NCBI RefSeq assembly: GCF_016428855.1
Contig: NZ_JAELTN010000015.1
Coordinates: 1-64,000, forward strand
Direction: 5' to 3'
From: Pedobacter sp. ASV28
GTDB lineage: Bacteria; Bacteroidota; Bacteroidia; Sphingobacteriales; Sphingobacteriaceae
Length of the DNA stretch: 64,000 nucleotides
The notes under the pieces were generated by a model. It made no database searches and was not told the DNA's origin. It was given only the letters and a program-made list of their open reading frames with translations. The position numbers were made by a program, and so were the translations under genes. This document shows, piece after piece, positions 25,308 to 33,718 of this stretch (position 1 is the stretch's first letter; each line of letters opens with the position of its first letter).

Positions 25308-26771
25308 ATGAATAAAAAATATCTTTTGAAGATAGGAATCTTAGCGGTAATTATTTTTCTCTCTATTCCAATTTTTCATGTTCTGAAAACAAAGTGGAGT
25401 GAGGATGGTATCACCATCCCAATTCCCGAAGGTTACACAAATGACGTTAGCGGATTGAACTTAACTAAGGTTGATACCATAATAGAAGTTCCAAATAACA
25501 AAAAGGAAATTGAGATTCAACTCAAAAACATTTTAAAATATGCGAAAGAAAATGACCTGAAAATTTCAATTGCAGGAGCAAAGCACAGTATGGGAGGGCA
25601 TACCATCTATCCCAATGGTATTGTTCTAAATATGCTTGCTTATAAGCAAATGGAGCTCGATACTATAAATAATGTCCTAACCGTTGGCTCGGGTGCTTTA
25701 TGGGAAGATGCGCTAAGATATTTAGATAAATACGGGAAATCTATCTCAATAATGCAGGCATTCAGTTCATTTTCAGTTGGGGGGTCGATAAGTGTTAATG
25801 GCCATGGTTGGCAAAAAGACTTACCGCCGATTTCGTCAAGTGTGCTTTCATTTACATTGATGACTGCAAATGGAGAAATAATTAATTGTAGCAGAGAAGA
25901 CCACCCAGAACTTTTTCATTTGGTTATTGGTGGTTATGGTTTGTTCGGGATCATTTTAGATATCCAACTAAAAGTGGTAGCTAATATAGCTTTGAAATAT
26001 AACTACATTCAATTAAATCCTCGAGACTACGTGGATTATTACAAGAAATATATTACTGAAAAACCGAATATCAATCTTGTTTTTGGAAGGTTGCGCATAT
26101 CCGAAAAGCACTTTTTAGAAGAAGCGACACTCAATTTTTTTGAAAAAGTAGAAGCTCCCGTTCCTCATTTAAAAAAGCAAAAAAGTACAGCAGCACAAAG
26201 ACTGGTTTTTAGAGGAAGCGCTAATAGCGAGTACGGGAAGAGACTTCGTTGGGATTTGGAAATGGGAATGAATAAAGTTTCTAGAAATGATATATACTCA
26301 AGAAATGAACTCTTGAATGGTCACGTTTCGCTCATTGAAAATAAAGACCACTCCTCAACAGACCTACTTCAAGAATATTTTATTCCTGAAAGAAATTTCA
26401 ATCGATACATAGAGCACATAAAGCCAATATTGGAAAAGACTAAAGTAGACCTGTTAAATATAACCATAAGAGGCGTAAAGGGAGATCATGATAGCTATCT
26501 AAATTATGCAAGAGAAGATGTTTTCGGGTTTGTATTCTTGTTCAACCAAAAGAAAACTGATGAACAAGAGGAAGAAATGAAAAACCTGACCAACAAACTT
26601 GTAGATGAGGCGTTAAAAAATGGGGGAACATTTTACTTGCCCTACAGGTTACACATTGATCGAAACAAGATGAGGAAATCTTACCCTCAAGCAGATAATT
26701 TTTTCCAACTAAAACTAAAATACGATCCCACCGAATTATTTGATAACAAGTTTTACGAACACTATAAATAA
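25308..26771 (+). CDS. FAD-binding oxidoreductase (PCMH/VAO type), membrane-anchored
   Basis: The 487-residue protein has an N-terminal hydrophobic anchor (MNKKYLLKIGILAVIIFLSIPIFHVL). A VAO/PCMH FAD domain follows (about residues 50-225; KISIAGAKHSMGGHTIYPNG is the FAD pyrophosphate loop, then SVGGSISVNGHGW and GGYGLFGIILDI). The C-terminal substrate half (230-487) has no specific signature seen. It is related to alditol oxidase, D-arabinonolactone oxidase or MurB-like flavoenzymes. The substrate is unknown. It ends before a perfect 18-bp hairpin. Confidence 0.87.
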   Translation: MNKKYLLKIGILAVIIFLSIPIFHVLKTKWSEDGITIPIPEGYTNDVSGLNLTKVDTIIEVPNNKKEIEIQLKNILKYAKENDLKISIAGAKHSMGGHTIYPNGIVLNMLAYKQMELDTINNVLTVGSGALWEDALRYLDKYGKSISIMQAFSSFSVGGSISVNGHGWQKDLPPISSSVLSFTLMTANGEIINCSREDHPELFHLVIGGYGLFGIILDIQLKVVANIALKYNYIQLNPRDYVDYYKKYITEKPNINLVFGRLRISEKHFLEEATLNFFEKVEAPVPHLKKQKSTAAQRLVFRGSANSEYGKRLRWDLEMGMNKVSRNDIYSRNELLNGHVSLIENKDHSSTDLLQEYFIPERNFNRYIEHIKPILEKTKVDLLNITIRGVKGDHDSYLNYAREDVFGFVFLFNQKKTDEQEEEMKNLTNKLVDEALKNGGTFYLPYRLHIDRNKMRKSYPQADNFFQLKLKYDPTELFDNKFYEHYK

Positions 26772-26781
26772 TAAAAATTCT

Positions 26782-26821
26782 ATTAGACTTGCGAAGTTTC
26801 CACAAACTTCGCAAGTCTAAT
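26782..26821. terminator. Perfect 18-bp hairpin between convergent genes
   Basis: ATTAGACTTGCGAAGTTT (26782-26799) and its exact complement at 26804-26821 with a CCAC loop. It lies between the convergent FAD oxidase and aldehyde dehydrogenase genes, only 4 bases from the latter's stop. It could act as a bidirectional terminator, though the U-tract is weak. The sequence type resembles dispersed palindromic repeats. Confidence 0.75.
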
Positions 26822-26824
26822 TAT

Positions 26825-28372
26825 TCACAGATCAAATTTAATACCCTGCGCCAAGGGTAGGGTATTGGAATAATTGATGGTATTGGTCTGCCTGCGCATA
26901 TAAGCTTTCCAGGCATCGGAACCACTTTCCCTGCCGCCGCCAGTTTCTTTTTCGCCGCCAAAGGCCCCGCCAATTTCGGCGCCTGAGGTACCAATGTTCA
27001 CATTGGCAATACCACAATCAGAACCTTGTGCAGAAAGGAATAGTTCGGCCTCTCTTAAATTTAAGGTCATAATGGCCGAAGATAAACCTTGGGGAACACT
27101 ATTTTGTAAGGCTATAGCTTCTTCAAGGTCGTTATACTTGATCAAGTATAGGATAGGGGCAAAAGTTTCGTGCTGTACAATTTCATAATGGTTTTCTACC
27201 TCGGCAATACAAGGCTTAACATAACAGCCGGAGCTGTATTCGCCTCCGCTTAAAACACCACCCTCCACTATAAATTTTCCGCCTTGTGCCTTACATTTTT
27301 CTATTGAATCTAAATAACTGGCTACAGCATCTTTATCAATTAAGGGCCCTACATGGTTGTTTTGGTCGAGGGGATTACCTATGCGAAGCTGACCATAGGC
27401 CTTAACCAGCTTGGCCTTAAAATTTTCGTATACACTTTCGTGGATAATTAAGCGGCGGGTGCTGGTGCAACGTTGTCCGGCTGTGCCTACCGCACCAAAA
27501 ACAGCACCGATTAATGACATGTCCAGGTCGGCATCTTTTGAAATAATAATGGCATTGTTTCCGCCTAATTCCAATATGCTCTTCCCCAAGCGATTGGCCA
27601 CTGCCATGGCTACCGATTTTCCCATTTTGGTAGAGCCGGTGGCAGAAACCAAGGCAATCCTGGGGTCGCTACTCAAGAATTGTCCAATTTCCTTATCACC
27701 TATGATAAGGTTGGAAACCCCTTCTGGAATATCATTATCGGCATAAACCTGTTCAATAATTCTTTGGCAGGCGATGGCGGTGATCGGTGTTTTTTCCGAT
27801 GGTTTCCATACGCATACATTACCGCAAACCCAAGCCAAGGCCGCATTCCAGCTCCAAACGGCCACGGGAAAGTTAAAGGCGGAAATAATGCCAACAATGC
27901 CTAAAGGATGCCATTGTTCGTACATGCGGTGGTTTGGCCTTTCGCTATGCATGGTTAGGCCATACAGCTGACGTGATAGACCAACGGCAAAATCACAGAT
28001 GTCTATCATTTCCTGTACTTCTCCCAGCCCCTCCTGTAGGCTTTTGCCCATCTCATAAGAAACCAATGTGCCCAGTGCATTTTTATGCTTTCTCAGTGCT
28101 TCGCCAAACTGGCGTACGATTTCGCCGCGTTTGGGGGCTGGTACCTTATTCCAATATGCATAAGCTTCCTGTGCAGTAGCTATTACATGGTCGTATTCTT
28201 TGGTCGATGCAGCAAAAACAGAAGAAATCTTTTCACCATCTACGGGAGAGATGCTATGGATATGGCTGCCATCGGCCGCATGGCTCCACTTGCTGCCTGT
28301 ACTGTAGGATGGGTTAAAACCTGCAATGCCTAGTTGGGCTAAAATTGAACTGATATCTGGCTTCATGATCAT
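26825..28372 (-). CDS. Aldehyde dehydrogenase, ALDH7 / aminoadipate-semialdehyde (piperideine-6-carboxylate) type
   Basis: The 515-residue protein is of normal ALDH length. It has the NAD fold ([31 protein letters not shown]), the general base Glu268 in LELGGNN and the nucleophile Cys302 in [26 protein letters not shown] and the ending [20 protein letters not shown] are typical of ALDH7A1/AmaB enzymes, which oxidise L-2-aminoadipate semialdehyde (piperideine-6-carboxylate) in lysine catabolism. A second Met two codons in ([13 protein letters not shown]) is an alternative start. No other lysine-catabolic gene is adjacent. Confidence 0.9.
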   Translation of the reverse strand: MIMKPDISSILAQLGIAGFNPSYSTGSKWSHAADGSHIHSISPVDGEKISSVFAASTKEYDHVIATAQEAYAYWNKVPAPKRGEIVRQFGEALRKHKNALGTLVSYEMGKSLQEGLGEVQEMIDICDFAVGLSRQLYGLTMHSERPNHRMYEQWHPLGIVGIISAFNFPVAVWSWNAALAWVCGNVCVWKPSEKTPITAIACQRIIEQVYADNDIPEGVSNLIIGDKEIGQFLSSDPRIALVSATGSTKMGKSVAMAVANRLGKSILELGGNNAIIISKDADLDMSLIGAVFGAVGTAGQRCTSTRRLIIHESVYENFKAKLVKAYGQLRIGNPLDQNNHVGPLIDKDAVASYLDSIEKCKAQGGKFIVEGGVLSGGEYSSGCYVKPCIAEVENHYEIVQHETFAPILYLIKYNDLEEAIALQNSVPQGLSSAIMTLNLREAELFLSAQGSDCGIANVNIGTSGAEIGGAFGGEKETGGGRESGSDAWKAYMRRQTNTINYSNTLPLAQGIKFDL

Positions 28373-28437
28373 GTTTTTTTAATTAAAACGAACAGTTACA
28401 AATCAACAAAAAATAAGGGATAGAATGGCGTAATATT

Positions 28438-28899
28438 TTAATTGCAGCTATCCTTTCTCCTGGTATCAATTAGATAAATGATTTTCCAGCCATCTTCACT
28501 TTTTAAAAGCTGAAAGGAATTCACTCCACAATGACTAAACTGATCGTCTACATAAAATTTATAATCGGTCCATACACTGGCTAGATGGTCATCGATCAGA
28601 ATTTTCGTAAATGTGATACGTTCGTCATATTTCTCGGTACGGGGGCGTGAAATGCTTTTAATGAAATTATCGAGGCTTTCTGTTTTCAATATTGCTTTTC
28701 CATCTTTGGTTTTTACAATGGTCTGCATAATGTTCTTGTCGGCAAAGGCTTTCCTGATCAAGGTGGTGTCATTGTTCTTCATGCCATTGAACAAATTATT
28801 AATGGTTGTTCTGATGTCATTTTCGGCTCTGCTTTGGGGAAAAGCATGGGCCTGGCCTAGTAAAATATAACAGATTGTAATGATAAGCACTTTTTTCAT
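28438..28899 (-). CDS. Secreted NTF2/SnoaL-like small protein
   Basis: About 153 residues from MKKVLIITICYILLGQAHAF (Sec signal). In-frame ATGs upstream at 28905 and 28929 exist but would put residues before the signal. The mature part looks like a DUF4440/SnoaL cone fold: an opening helix with AENDIRTTINNLFNGMKNND, then VWTDYKFYVDDQFSHCGVNS and DGWKIIYLIDTRR. Such proteins are often small-molecule-binding or of unknown role. It is divergent from the TPR gene across about 300 bases. Confidence 0.75.
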   Translation of the reverse strand: MKKVLIITICYILLGQAHAFPQSRAENDIRTTINNLFNGMKNNDTTLIRKAFADKNIMQTIVKTKDGKAILKTESLDNFIKSISRPRTEKYDERITFTKILIDDHLASVWTDYKFYVDDQFSHCGVNSFQLLKSEDGWKIIYLIDTRRKDSCN

Positions 28900-28929
28900 G
28901 GGCATATTTAGTGGTGTATAAGAGGTCAA

Positions 28930-29227
28930 TGGATCTGCTGAGGAGCTGATTTTACCATTTGTATAGGTTTCATGACCTAAATCTTACGCTTTTTAAATTA
29001 AATATATCGATTTTTGTATAAATTAAAGAATGTCGCTGTTGGCGTTAACTACGTTAAACCATGTGTTATACATTAACACTTCTATTTGCCTAAATCTTTT
29101 ATTTAGAAACATTTGAGCTTACGGGTGTGGGTATGTTGATAATTATTTTATTAGCTTTTTTAATAAATAACGTAAACTTATATTGTATTACCAATAAACA
29201 GGATTTGTTCTTTAAATATTCAAAAAC
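28930..29227. promoter_or_regulatory. Divergent promoter region
   Basis: About 300 bases of AT-rich sequence separate the secreted NTF2-like gene (leftwards) from the TPR gene (rightwards). I see no ORF, no strong hairpin and no clean TAnnTTTG box, only several TTG and TA-rich candidates. It must hold promoters for both genes. Confidence 0.4.
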
Positions 29228-30631
29228 ATGGAAGAAGAATTTGAATTTGATTTTAATGAAGATGCGCAACATTCTGTAGAACGTTATGAGGAGATGATCC
29301 GCAACGAGGATCAGTATTTTTTCGATGCGCAGGCTTTTGAATATATAATTGACAATTATATTGAGAAGAACGATCCGGTTAAAGCATTACAGGTTGTAGA
29401 TTATGCTTTGAGTCAGCATCCATTTGCTGCGGTATTTTTGATCAAACAGGCCCAATTATTATTGTTTACCAATCAGGTAGAAAAGGCTTTTGCCTCTTTG
29501 GAAAAAGCTGAAATGCTGGAGCCCTCGGAAGCCGATATTTATGTGTTGAGGGGCAATATATTTCATAGCCTTGATCGACATGACGAAGCTTTGGAGAATT
29601 TCGAGAAGGCCTTGGCATTGGCTGAAACAACCGACGAGATTCTATTGCAGATTGCCTACGTCTATCAGAATATGCACGATTATGAAAGTGCGATCGTCTA
29701 TATCAAGCGCAGTTTGGAGCAAAATATGGAGAACAAAGATGGGCTTTACGAACTGGCTTTCTGCTATGATATTTTAGATAAACAGGAAGAAAGCATACAG
29801 TTTTATCAAGAGTATATTGATAGTGATCCCTATTCTTATGCAGCTTGGTATAACCTGGCCAATTCCTATCATAAAATGGACTTGTTTGAAAAAGCCATTG
29901 ACGCTTATGATTATGCCATCCTGATCAAGGAAAATTTTGCATCGGCCTACTTCAATAAAGGTAATGCGCTGGTGCAATTGGACAAGTTCGAAGAGGCCAT
30001 AAATGTTTATAAGCAGACTTTTGAATATGAACCTCCCAATGCAGATACTTATTGTGCTATTGGCGAATGCTATGAAAAGCTAGAGCAAATGGGCGAGGCC
30101 AGGTCGTATTATAAAAAATCGGTGAAGATGGATTCGAAGATGGCCGATGCCTGGTTTGGTATTGGGGTTACCCTGAATTTTGAGGAACGATATTTTGAAT
30201 CGATTCATTTCTATAAAAAGGCACTGGAGTTAGATGACGAAAATGCCGATTTTTGGTTTGCCATGGCCGACGCACACTATAAGTTGGGACAAATTGACGA
30301 ATCTATAGAAGCTTATGATAAAGTTTTAGAGTTCAATCCATTGGATGTGGAGGCTTGGTTAGACTTCTCGACCGTATTGTATGAGCAGGGCAAACTATTA
30401 GAGGCCTCGGAAACCATGGCCGAAGCCATTAAGAATAATCCGGATGCCGCAGAACTTTATTATCGAATGGTGGCCTATTTATTTGCCCTTGGACAAACCA
30501 ATGAAGCTGTGGCCTATCTGGAAACTGCTTTGGTAACGGATCCTGACAAGCATTATATTTTGTTCGAATATTTGCCCCAGCTGCAAAATAATGGTCTAAT
30601 TATCGACATTATCAATAAATATATCAGATAA
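29228..30631 (+). CDS. Tetratricopeptide repeat protein
   Basis: The 467-residue protein is made almost entirely of TPR units of 34 residues, about 11-12 between residues 40 and 450. Examples are EADIYVLRGNIFHSLDRHDE, SYAAWYNLANSYHKMDLFEK and ADAWFGIGVTLNFEERYFES. No signal peptide or membrane segment is seen and the start is acidic (MEEEFEFDFNEDAQ), so it is cytoplasmic. It is a protein-interaction scaffold; partners are unknown. It stands alone on its strand and is followed by phosphosulfolactate synthase after a 162-base gap. Confidence 0.93.
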   Translation: MEEEFEFDFNEDAQHSVERYEEMIRNEDQYFFDAQAFEYIIDNYIEKNDPVKALQVVDYALSQHPFAAVFLIKQAQLLLFTNQVEKAFASLEKAEMLEPSEADIYVLRGNIFHSLDRHDEALENFEKALALAETTDEILLQIAYVYQNMHDYESAIVYIKRSLEQNMENKDGLYELAFCYDILDKQEESIQFYQEYIDSDPYSYAAWYNLANSYHKMDLFEKAIDAYDYAILIKENFASAYFNKGNALVQLDKFEEAINVYKQTFEYEPPNADTYCAIGECYEKLEQMGEARSYYKKSVKMDSKMADAWFGIGVTLNFEERYFESIHFYKKALELDDENADFWFAMADAHYKLGQIDESIEAYDKVLEFNPLDVEAWLDFSTVLYEQGKLLEASETMAEAIKNNPDAAELYYRMVAYLFALGQTNEAVAYLETALVTDPDKHYILFEYLPQLQNNGLIIDIINKYIR

Positions 30632-30677
30632 GGGCAAAACAATATTGAGGATTGTCTTAAAAAAAGGCAGAGTTTTT

Positions 30678-30685
30678 TAACTTTG
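30678..30685 (+). promoter_or_regulatory. Candidate -7 box (TAACTTTG) of comA
   Basis: TAACTTTG matches TAnnTTTG. A TTG at 30652-30654 is a possible -33 element (23-base spacer). Transcription from about 30690 would place the 18-bp inverted repeat 30706-30750 inside the comA 5' leader. Confidence 0.45.
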
Positions 30686-30705
30686 CAGCAAATATGAACC
30701 CGAGT

Positions 30706-30750
30706 TAAATAAGCTAATCATTATGTTTAATCTAATGATTAGCTTATTTA
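30706..30750. repeat. Perfect 18-bp inverted repeat in the comA leader
   Basis: TAAATAAGCTAATCATTA (30706-30723) is exactly complementary to 30733-30750, with a 9-base loop. No T-run follows on the plus strand. It starts 75 bases after the TPR gene stop and ends 44 bases before the comA ATG. It could be an operator for a dimeric regulator, a leader hairpin or a terminator of the TPR gene. Confidence 0.7.
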
Positions 30751-30793
30751 GCAAAGGCTCCATCTGACCGATGGGAACATAATAATAGACTAG

Positions 30794-31558
30794 ATGAATT
30801 ATAATTTAAACGACATTCCTGAACGCACAACTAAGCCACGCCAAAAAGGATTAACCATGGTCATGGACAAGGGCTTAAGTTTAAGGCAAGTTGAAGATTT
30901 TATAGAAGTAGCAGGGGTACATACCGACATTGTGAAACTGGGTTGGGCAACATCTTATGTGACACCAAGCCTAAAAGAAAAATTGGCGTTATACCGTAGT
31001 GCGGGTATTCCTGTATATTTTGGTGGCACACTGTTTGAAGCGTTTACCATTCGGGGTCAATTTGAAGACTACCGACGTGTTTTAGATGAATTTGGTATGG
31101 AGTATGCCGAAGTTTCAGATGGCTCCATGGATATTGACCATGAAGAAAAATGCGCTTACATCAGCAAATTGTCCGAACAGGTGACGGTAATTTCTGAAGT
31201 GGGCTCAAAGGATGCAGCTAAGATTTTTGCACCTTATAAATGGATCCAGTTAATGAAAGCCGAAATTGAAGCCGGCTCTTGGAAAGTGATTGCAGAAGCA
31301 AGGGAGGGTGGAAATGTGGGTATCTATCGTGGAACCGGAGAGGTGAGGGAAGGATTGGTAGATGAGATTTTGACCCAAATTCCTGATGAGCGTATCATTT
31401 GGGAAGCTCCACAGAAGGAACAGCAGGTTTGGTTCATCAAGTTGATAGGTACAAACGTAAACCTGGGCAATATAGCACCTTCGGAAGTTATTCCATTAGA
31501 GACGATAAGATTAGGCCTACGTGGCGATACATTTGATTATTTCCTAAATAAAAAATAA
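30794..31558 (+). CDS. comA: Phosphosulfolactate synthase
   Basis: The 254-residue TIM-barrel protein matches ComA: RTTKPRQKGLTMVMDKGLSL near the N-terminus, VKLGWATSYVTP, VYFGGTLFEAF, EVSDGSMDI and WIQLMKAEIEAGSWKVIAEAREGGNVG. ComA adds sulfite to phosphoenolpyruvate to make (R)-phosphosulfolactate. It is known from methanogen coenzyme M synthesis but also occurs in bacteria. In Bacteroidota its product might feed sulfonate or sulfonolipid metabolism, but no comB or comC gene is next to it. aroE follows 56 bases downstream. Confidence 0.9.
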   Translation: MNYNLNDIPERTTKPRQKGLTMVMDKGLSLRQVEDFIEVAGVHTDIVKLGWATSYVTPSLKEKLALYRSAGIPVYFGGTLFEAFTIRGQFEDYRRVLDEFGMEYAEVSDGSMDIDHEEKCAYISKLSEQVTVISEVGSKDAAKIFAPYKWIQLMKAEIEAGSWKVIAEAREGGNVGIYRGTGEVREGLVDEILTQIPDERIIWEAPQKEQQVWFIKLIGTNVNLGNIAPSEVIPLETIRLGLRGDTFDYFLNKK

Positions 31559-31614
31559 CCCAATATTTTATTTTATAATCCCATATTAAACATGGGATTA
31601 TTATGCTTTATGAT

Positions 31615-32358
31615 ATGAGAACTTTTGGTTTGATAGGTTTCCCGCTCTCGGCTTCCTTTTCTAAAAAATTTTTTACGGAGAAATTTCAAGAAGAGAAAAT
31701 TGCTGACTGCAAATATGAACTACATCCCATACCTAGGGCAAACGAGATACTTGATTTGATAGAGGCAGATGCTTCACTATGCGGATTAAATGTAACTATT
31801 CCCCATAAGGTAAGCATAATGGCTTATTTAACCGAATTGGATGATGCCGCAGAGCAAATTGGTGCAGTTAACTGTATATCAATAGACCAGTCTGGTAAGA
31901 AACCTTATTTGAAAGGCCATAATACAGATGTTTATGGTTTTGCCGAATCGCTTAAACCTTTATTGAAACCGCACCATACCAAAGCATTGATCTTTGGTGA
32001 TGGAGGGGCAGCGCAGGCGGTAAAATATGTGTTGAAACAATTACAAATTCCATATTTGTCTGTGGTTAGAAATGTACAGCCCGGTACGGTACTTTATTCT
32101 AGCGTAAATAAGGAAGCGTTACAAGATTATACCTTGCTGATCAACACCACACCTTTAGGAATGTTTCCTAACCTGGATTCCTTTCCTCCAATCCCATATC
32201 AGCACCTAACAGAAAAGCACTTGGTCTATGATATGGTATATAATCCGGAAGAAACCTTGTTTTTAACAAAGGCAAAGGCCCAAGGGGCCACCATAAAAAA
32301 TGGTTTGGAAATGTTACATTTACAAGCCGAACGTTCCTGGGAGATCTGGAATAGTTAA
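31615..32358 (+). CDS. aroE: Shikimate dehydrogenase
   Basis: About 247 residues starting MRTFGLIGFPLSASFSKKFF. An ATG four codons earlier (31603) is possible but the family begins at this point. The catalytic Lys is in LNVTIPHK and the partner Asp in GHNTDVYG. The NADPH loop is ALIFGDGGAAQAVKYVLK, with the third element INTTPLGMFP. It reduces 3-dehydroshikimate to shikimate in the aromatic amino acid pathway. Lies between comA and gldD on the same strand. Confidence 0.95.
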   Translation: MRTFGLIGFPLSASFSKKFFTEKFQEEKIADCKYELHPIPRANEILDLIEADASLCGLNVTIPHKVSIMAYLTELDDAAEQIGAVNCISIDQSGKKPYLKGHNTDVYGFAESLKPLLKPHHTKALIFGDGGAAQAVKYVLKQLQIPYLSVVRNVQPGTVLYSSVNKEALQDYTLLINTTPLGMFPNLDSFPPIPYQHLTEKHLVYDMVYNPEETLFLTKAKAQGATIKNGLEMLHLQAERSWEIWNS

Positions 32359-32404
32359 ACAGCTGTGGATGATCATTTCATCTTCAATTAAAATATAATT
32401 TGAT

Positions 32405-32992
32405 ATGCAGATGAAGCAGTATTTCCTATTTATAGCTATTATTTTGGCTGTTAATGCTTGCACTGGCGAGAAAGCAACTACGCCTAAACCTAAGGGATAT
32501 TTTCGCATCAACTTTCCCGAAAAGCAATATCGCTCTTTTGATGATGGATGTGCTTATAGCTTTAGCTATCCTGTTTATGCAGAATTAGAAGATGATAAGG
32601 ATAAGAATGCCCATTCCTGTTGGAAAAACCTAAATTTTAAGCAATTTAATGGGATATTACACCTTACCTATTATGATGTTTTTTCTCCCAAAATCTATAA
32701 TGAAATGACGGAGAATGCCAGAAGCTTGGCCATGAAGCATACCATAAAAGCTGATGCGATTGACCAAAAACGGATCAACTATCCAGATAAGAAAGTATAT
32801 GGAGTTTATTATACCATTGAAGGTAACACTGCATCTTCTGTTCAATTTTTTCTAACAGATAGTGTAAGGCATTATTTGCGTGGTGCATTGTATTTTAATG
32901 AGCGACCACAATATGATTCCATACAACCTGTCGTTAAATTCATAAAACAAGACATTGATAAACTGATAGAAACGTTTCAGTGGAAGAAGTAG
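32405..32992 (+). CDS. gldD: Gliding motility / T9SS lipoprotein GldD
   Basis: The 195-residue SPII lipoprotein (MKQYFLFIAIILAVNAC) has the GldD core: PKGYFRINFPEKQYRSFDDG just after the lipid Cys, then CAYSFSYPVYAE, CWKNLNFKQFNGILHLTY and VYGVYYTIEGNTASSVQFFL. GldD belongs to the gliding/T9SS gene set in Bacteroidota, where it is needed for gliding and secretion. Its presence fits the T9SS sorting domains at the right end. A Met two codons before (MQM) is the first start. Confidence 0.93.
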   Translation: MQMKQYFLFIAIILAVNACTGEKATTPKPKGYFRINFPEKQYRSFDDGCAYSFSYPVYAELEDDKDKNAHSCWKNLNFKQFNGILHLTYYDVFSPKIYNEMTENARSLAMKHTIKADAIDQKRINYPDKKVYGVYYTIEGNTASSVQFFLTDSVRHYLRGALYFNERPQYDSIQPVVKFIKQDIDKLIETFQWKK

Positions 32993-33032
32993 AGAAGACT
33001 GCCCAATCGTAAATCTAAAATCGTAATTCAAC

Positions 33033-33671
33033 ATGATTAACCTAAAGCAATTTACATTTAACCCTTATCAGGAAAATACCTACGTTTTATATGATGAAAC
33101 TGGCGCATGCGCAATTATTGATCCGGGCATGTATGATGGGAAGGAACAGAACCAGCTGGTTAACTTTGTCAGGGAAAAGAACTTAAAGCCCGGCTTATTA
33201 TTAAATACCCATTGTCATATTGATCACGTGTTGGGGAATAAGTTTGTGTTTGATAACTGGGGGCTTAAGCCGCAGTTTAATAAAGGTGAGCTTTATATTT
33301 TACAAGCGGTAGCGGGCTATGCCCCTCAAATGGGGATGCGTTATGAACTTTCTCCAGAGCCGGATACTTTCTTGCCAGAGGAGGGAACGGTAGGGTTTGG
33401 CAATAGCAAGCTGGAATTGATTTTTGCGCCAGGCCATTCACCTGCGCATTTATGTTTTTATGCGAAAGAGGAAAACTTTTTAATAGGGGGCGATGTCTTA
33501 TTCTATCACAGTATTGGAAGAACAGATCTACCTGGGGGTAATCACCAGCAATTGATTGATAGCATAAAAAAGAATGTCTTTATACTGCCTGATGATTGTG
33601 AAGTTTTTCCGGGTCACGGACGAAGCACTACTATTGGTTATGAAAAGATAAATAATCCGTTTTTGGCTTAG
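33033..33671 (+). CDS. MBL-fold metallo-hydrolase (glyoxalase II-like)
   Basis: The 212-residue metallo-beta-lactamase fold protein has the metal motif NTHCHIDHVLGN (His60, His62, Asp64, His65), the following FAPGHSPAHLCFY and GGDVLFYHSIGRTDLPGGN, and the final FPGHGRSTTIG. The HxHxDH plus GD and GHG pattern is that of glyoxalase II or related thioester hydrolases. The size (212) is slightly shorter than true GloB, so the substrate is uncertain. It sits between gldD and the LolC/E-type permease gene. Confidence 0.9.
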   Translation: MINLKQFTFNPYQENTYVLYDETGACAIIDPGMYDGKEQNQLVNFVREKNLKPGLLLNTHCHIDHVLGNKFVFDNWGLKPQFNKGELYILQAVAGYAPQMGMRYELSPEPDTFLPEEGTVGFGNSKLELIFAPGHSPAHLCFYAKEENFLIGGDVLFYHSIGRTDLPGGNHQQLIDSIKKNVFILPDDCEVFPGHGRSTTIGYEKINNPFLA

Positions 33672-33706
33672 TTTCTCCTAAGAGAAATTTAATCATAAGC
33701 TTATCT

Positions 33707-33714
33707 TATCTTTG
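33707..33714 (+). promoter_or_regulatory. -7 box (TATCTTTG) next to the GTG start of the LolC/E-like gene
   Basis: TATCTTTG fits the Bacteroidota -7 consensus and lies only four bases before the GTG at 33719. A transcript from it would start at or within a few bases of the initiation codon, giving a leaderless mRNA. Confidence 0.5.
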
Positions 33715-33718
33715 TGAA

